Part shown: positions 62,801 through 64,000 of the stretch, one piece after another
How positions within the stretch are numbered: the stretch's first letter is position 1
How the letters are laid out: each line of letters begins with the position of its first letter
Assembly: GCF_013249045.1 (NCBI RefSeq)
Contig: NZ_JABRWP010000008.1
Coordinates: forward strand, 1 to 64,000
Source of the DNA: Winogradskyella eckloniae
GTDB lineage: Bacteria; Bacteroidota; Bacteroidia; Flavobacteriales; Flavobacteriaceae
Direction of reading: 5' to 3'
Length of the DNA stretch: 64,000 nucleotides
The notes under the pieces: generated by a model
What the model was told of the DNA's origin: nothing
Database searches by the model: none
Seen by the model: only the letters and a program-made list of their open reading frames with translations
Made by a program: the position numbers and the translations under genes

Positions 62801-62917
62801 TGTTAAGCCTTCATTTTCGAGTTTTTCTACAGCTTTCCATTGATCTTCATAATCATTTTGAGCAAGAGAACAAGAAGCAAAACAAATTAGCATAAGTAAA
62901 CAGATATAATTTTTCAT
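56804..62917 (-). CDS. Bacterial alpha-2-macroglobulin family protein with thioester
   Basis: A 2037-residue envelope protein that probably traps attacking proteases. The N-terminus KNYICLLMLICFASCSLAQ gives either a lipoprotein Cys (FASC) or a signal-peptidase I site after SLA. The macroglobulin repeats include the MG2 part (FIFTDRSIYRPGQTVYFKGI, then VEEYKRPKF). The thioester motif CNEQ is at residues 1488-1491 in YPYECNEQTF, followed by the helical thioester domain (WPWFNGGRDNRYIT). A bait-like segment with a tract rich in Glu/Asp/Met lies around residues 1190-1240. No penicillin-binding protein PbpC is adjacent. About 15 residues near 1362-1376 come from an inserted palindromic element. 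Confidence 0.92.
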   Translation of the reverse strand: MKNYICLLMLICFASCSLAQNDYEDQWKAVEKLENEGLTKSASELVETIYQNALKSDNKQQCIKALLHISKYMLMLEEDAQLNIVKRFKSEIDTTDDLATKHIMENMLATMFWQYFQQNRWQFYNRSKTSEKVSDDFRTWDLQTIFNEIHTYYQRSLQNGILLQLESLNKYSTLLHQQDNSIDYRPTLYDLLSHNALSFYKSDENSITQPAYKFTINDGAFIADSDVFINANLESKDTLSLQRNALKIYQNLIKFHRKDVTTKAFVQLDIDRLNFVKEHAVFSNVNELLLKTLKFKSEALKTSDLSALYDYEIATVYKNQGNLYANNISKNDDNTTNRWKLKEAIEICNSVISKYPKSIGAQKCEVLIEQIKLPSLQLYAEEFTSIASPSKTLVSYKNLEHLKFELYKVSQNQLKSYNSLYRADKKKAFFNKLKIYETFNTALKTEGDYQSHNTEIVFPKLGNGLYLIKVTTNADDNVFAATQIQITNLALVESDDNDIKLYQVIDRHNGKPFENANVELTYSDNRTNKRYTKNYTTDRFGKFKFIKDDKYYSDIEIKVNAKDDTGYFAAYSINRGYKQTTNNETQYRNFIFTDRSIYRPGQTVYFKGIATKTKNEKTEVSTAHAAKIRLKNVNGEVVSELLLKTNEFGSVQGEFILPNNGLTGNYTIEMFSHRSAYQYISVEEYKRPKFKPEFQPITKTYKVNDSITVKGTAIAFAGSNITNAKVDYRVQRNVHFPSWYYWRRPYFNSEAQEITFGETTTNSKGEFEITFKALPDESVSRDNLPIFNYEITADITDINGETRSVSTVVNVGYHSMTLNIVVPQKIDKDKKEIELSLATQNLNGEFAPAQGEIKIYKLNAPNRVLRTRPWPAPDYQVLSKEEFKTLFPHEAYDDENQLANWTKGEEVFNTAFNTEKDKTITLKKINKWGSGQYIIIAESKDKFGQTIKDQIYTSLFSDKDKTVADNQLYEAQLDQTSYKINSIAKLTLGSAAKNITVTVEIEKGGKIIMTQLVQLNNSKKTITIPVLENDLGGFVVHTSLAAFNEHKSQSFNINVPFPKTDLEIETTTFRDKLQPGQDETWSFKIKGPKGDKVSAELLASMYDVSLDEFKHHNWSFSPLNNPNYYPRIYKNSRESFGNSNFRVFNHFSTNASQPYQNYDQLNWFGFYFGNNNYMRRGYGNMKRMAAPEASMLVEDSMEESEMDYEGVDLSMNVKDSIAGAVNGIGIELKGNNDNSTNEPSKEKADDNIQIRKNLNETAFFFPQLKTDAEGNVSFNFKAPEALTKWKLQLLAHTKTLESAVTRLETVTQKELMVIPNAPRFLREGDQITISTKIANLTEKELTGVAQLVLTDAVTGQNITTNLLSSSPLRKLEGASPFTVDGKGNTQVSWQLNIPSNLQAVQYKIIAKASEFSDGEQSALPVLSNRMLVTETMPMWIRSNQTKTFTLDKLKDNTSKTLTHHKLTLEMTSNPAWYAVQALPYLMEYPYECNEQTFSKYYANALAQHIVTSNPKIEAVFNQWKSTDALLSNLEKNQELKSLLIEETPWLRDAQSETEQKKRIALLFDLNKMNNELQAAVRKLKANQHNSGAWPWFNGGRDNRYITQHIIAGFGHLKQLNAIQNNSEDAMIKNAIRYLDSEFVKEYKDIRKYNKNADLSKDHLSHTQLHYLYTRSFYPDIKPSKEVKTILAYYQSQIKAYWLKRSLYAKGLMAIAVNRMEDDKTAAKIVKSLKENSITSEELGMYWKANTNSWYWYQAPIETQALMIEVFSEVGHLIQDDTKNLNAIDNLKIWLLKNKQTNGWKTTKATTEAVYALLLQGSDWLSVTEQVNVKVGSENISPEKLDDVKVEAGTGYYKTAWNGSEIKPDQANVTLTKKGEGIAWGAMYWQYFEDLDNITSAETPLKLSKKLFLKKNTDKGEEITEITNDTKLKIGDLVRVRIELRTDRSMEFVHLKDMRASGLEPINVLSQYKWQDGLGYYESTKDAATNFFMDYLPKGIYVFEYDLRVNNAGNMSNGISTIQSMYAPEFSSHSEGIRVLVD
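58793..58832. repeat. GC-richer palindromic element translated inside the macroglobulin gene
   Basis: CCCCTT (58798-58803) and AAGGGG (58816-58821) flank CTAACTTCCTCA. Read on the minus strand it encodes SSSPLRKLEGASPF, a Pro/Ser/Gly-rich patch unlike the surrounding sequence. The motif resembles intergenic CCCCTT..AAGGGG elements often seen in flavobacterial genomes, here in frame. Confidence 0.5.
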
Positions 62918-62936
62918 TCGTTTAAATTTTCAACAA

Positions 62937-62955
62937 AATACATTCAAAATGTATT
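62937..62955. repeat. Perfect 19-bp palindrome upstream of the macroglobulin gene
   Basis: AATACATT-CAA-AATGTATT lies 20 bp upstream of the ATG, where the promoter should be. It is a candidate operator; no -7 box matches perfectly. Confidence 0.5.
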
Positions 62956-63039
62956 CCAAAACCAGTTAAAATGAGTGTTAGTTTTATTTCGTTGAGTGAA
63001 GTTAACAATTTGTTGAGGAAACCTAGCGTTATTAAATTG

Positions 63040-63047
63040 TATTTTTG
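63040..63047 (+). promoter_or_regulatory. -7 promoter box before the TPR protein
   Basis: TATTTTTG fits TAnnTTTG and lies 114 bp before the ATG at 63162; the nearest TTG (63013-63015) is 24 bp upstream, longer than usual. Confidence 0.35.
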
Positions 63048-63161
63048 TGATTATACTGTTGGGATTCTACTCCAAAGACAATCAAAGCATTAAGTTGTTC
63101 GGTCTTAGAGTTCCCATAAATAAAGCTAAAAAGCAAAATTGTTTTAAAATAATGATATAAC

Positions 63162-64000
63162 ATGTATAGATTTTTATTTGTTTTACTCGTATCAACTATA
63201 AGTTATTCTCAAACCTCTATAGAGGACGCTAAAGCGTTTATTGCGCAAAAAGAATTTGTAAAAGCACAGACAGAAATGACTTTGTTCTTAGAGTCTCATC
63301 CAGATGATTTGGAAGGGCTTGAGCTTTTAGGTGATGCTTATGGCTATCAAAAAAAATGGGACAAAGCCATAGAGCAATATCAAAAGCTAAAACAAAAACG
63401 ACCAGAAAATGCTAACTATCATTATAAATATGGTGGTGCTTTAGGTATGAAAGCTTTAAGCATTAGTAAAATTGAAGCTTTAGGTATAATTGGAGATGTA
63501 AAGAATGCCTTTTTAAAAGCCGCTCAGTTAGACCCTACGCATATTGAAACACGATGGGCTTTAGTAGAATTGTATGTGTCACTTCCTGGCATTGTTGGTG
63601 GTAGCTTTTCTAAAGCATTGATGTATGCCAATCAACTCGAAGAATTATCTAAAGTAGACGGTTATTTGGCAAAGGGCTACGTCTATGAATATGATGATGA
63701 GCCAGAGCTCGCTGAGAAAAACTATAGATTAGCCATTGAGGTTGGTGGATCATTAACCTGTTATGAAAAACTTACAGGTTTCTATGAAGACCAAGAACAA
63801 CCAAAAAAGGCTATTGAAAATCTAGAAGAAGCTCATGATAAACATCAACGTAACGCAATGCATTATCAAATAGGAAAGGTGTGTGCAGACTATAATATTC
63901 AGCTAGATAAAGGTGAGGCAATGCTAAAGACGTATATTAAAAATCATTCTGCTAAGGATGGTGTGCCCAAAGAATGGGCTTACTACAGATTGGCACAGAT
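63162..64000 (+). CDS. Exported tetratricopeptide-repeat protein (cut by window edge)
   Basis: Open to the end of the window (about 279 residues seen, no stop). The signal peptide YRFLFVLLVSTISYS precedes QTSIED. TPR-type repeats follow: AFIAQKEFVKAQTEM, LELLGDAYGYQKKWDKAIEQYQKL, VKNAFLKAAQLDPTHIETRWALVELY, AEKNYRLAIEVGG and KKAIENLEEAHDK. The product is likely periplasmic or at the cell surface, as a protein-protein scaffold. Divergent from the macroglobulin gene. Confidence 0.85.
   Translation, partial: MYRFLFVLLVSTISYSQTSIEDAKAFIAQKEFVKAQTEMTLFLESHPDDLEGLELLGDAYGYQKKWDKAIEQYQKLKQKRPENANYHYKYGGALGMKALSISKIEALGIIGDVKNAFLKAAQLDPTHIETRWALVELYVSLPGIVGGSFSKALMYANQLEELSKVDGYLAKGYVYEYDDEPELAEKNYRLAIEVGGSLTCYEKLTGFYEDQEQPKKAIENLEEAHDKHQRNAMHYQIGKVCADYNIQLDKGEAMLKTYIKNHSAKDGVPKEWAYYRLAQ

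Noticed and set aside
1..64000. CRISPR arrays, insertion sequences, prophage or integrated elements
   Set aside because: No regularly spaced repeats, transposase, integrase or phage-like gene was found; composition is even throughout.

Overview
The window is about 64 kb of a low-GC chromosome. It looks like a member of the Flavobacteriaceae (Bacteroidota), probably marine. Three things point there: the type IX secretion/gliding genes gldJ, porU and porV side by side; many TAnnTTTG -7 promoter boxes with few Shine-Dalgarno sites; and family-typical genes (GldJ lipoprotein, PafA-like phosphatase, DUF4136 lipoprotein, an HPRT-adenylate kinase fusion). No prophage, insertion sequence, CRISPR array or integrated element is visible, so this is mostly core genome.

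Layout. The left edge is the 3' end of a 5S rRNA, so an rRNA operon ends here. It is followed by a Pif1-like helicase, an acyl-CoA dehydrogenase, anmK, a glutamate/leucine-type dehydrogenase, nhaD, an exbB-exbD-tonB energy-transduction unit with folC, and tRNA-Val(TAC) (1-11.2 kb). Next come an outer-membrane beta-barrel receptor, murF-gldJ on the minus strand and the divergent porU and porV (11.3-22.4 kb). Then follow cytidine deaminase, two pyruvate dehydrogenase subunits (E1 alpha and E2), an M28 peptidase, an SDR, a HAD phosphatase, a SprT-like protein, mannose-1-phosphate guanylyltransferase and a DUF389 membrane protein (22.4-31.3 kb). An Mla-type ABC pair, a PafA-like phosphatase, a nuclease, a small KAS III/methyltransferase/glycosyltransferase group and gcvP occupy 31.3-41 kb. 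A regulatory stretch (41-44.5 kb) has a degenerate UbiA-like membrane protein, an ECF sigma factor with a tiny putative anti-sigma partner, and a GbsR/MarR regulator flanked by two near-identical operators. An M3 peptidase, purEK, hpt-adk, obg, a potassium channel and a DUF4136 lipoprotein follow (44.6-52.1 kb). The right end has an exported S9 peptidase, a histidine kinase/LytTR pair, a 2037-residue alpha-2-macroglobulin and a TPR protein cut by the window edge.

Most notable signals. (1) Two near-identical promoter regions, each with a LytTR-type direct repeat (TCCGTTNRK-N12-ACCACTNRT) exactly 33 bp before the same -7 box TATATTTA. One lies before the S9 peptidase and one before the histidine kinase/LytTR operon. 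The second leader also holds a possible 18-residue hydrophobic peptide. Together they suggest a self-regulated, local peptide/peptidase/LytTR module. (2) The GbsR/MarR regulator has the operator AAACTTTCA-N8-TGAAAGTT(T) on both sides. It overlaps the predicted promoter of the regulator and that of the DUF2071 operon. (3) A promoter-plus-strong-terminator pair with no gene inside, between the M3 peptidase and purE, could be a small RNA. (4) A GC-richer palindromic element is translated in frame inside the alpha-2-macroglobulin gene.
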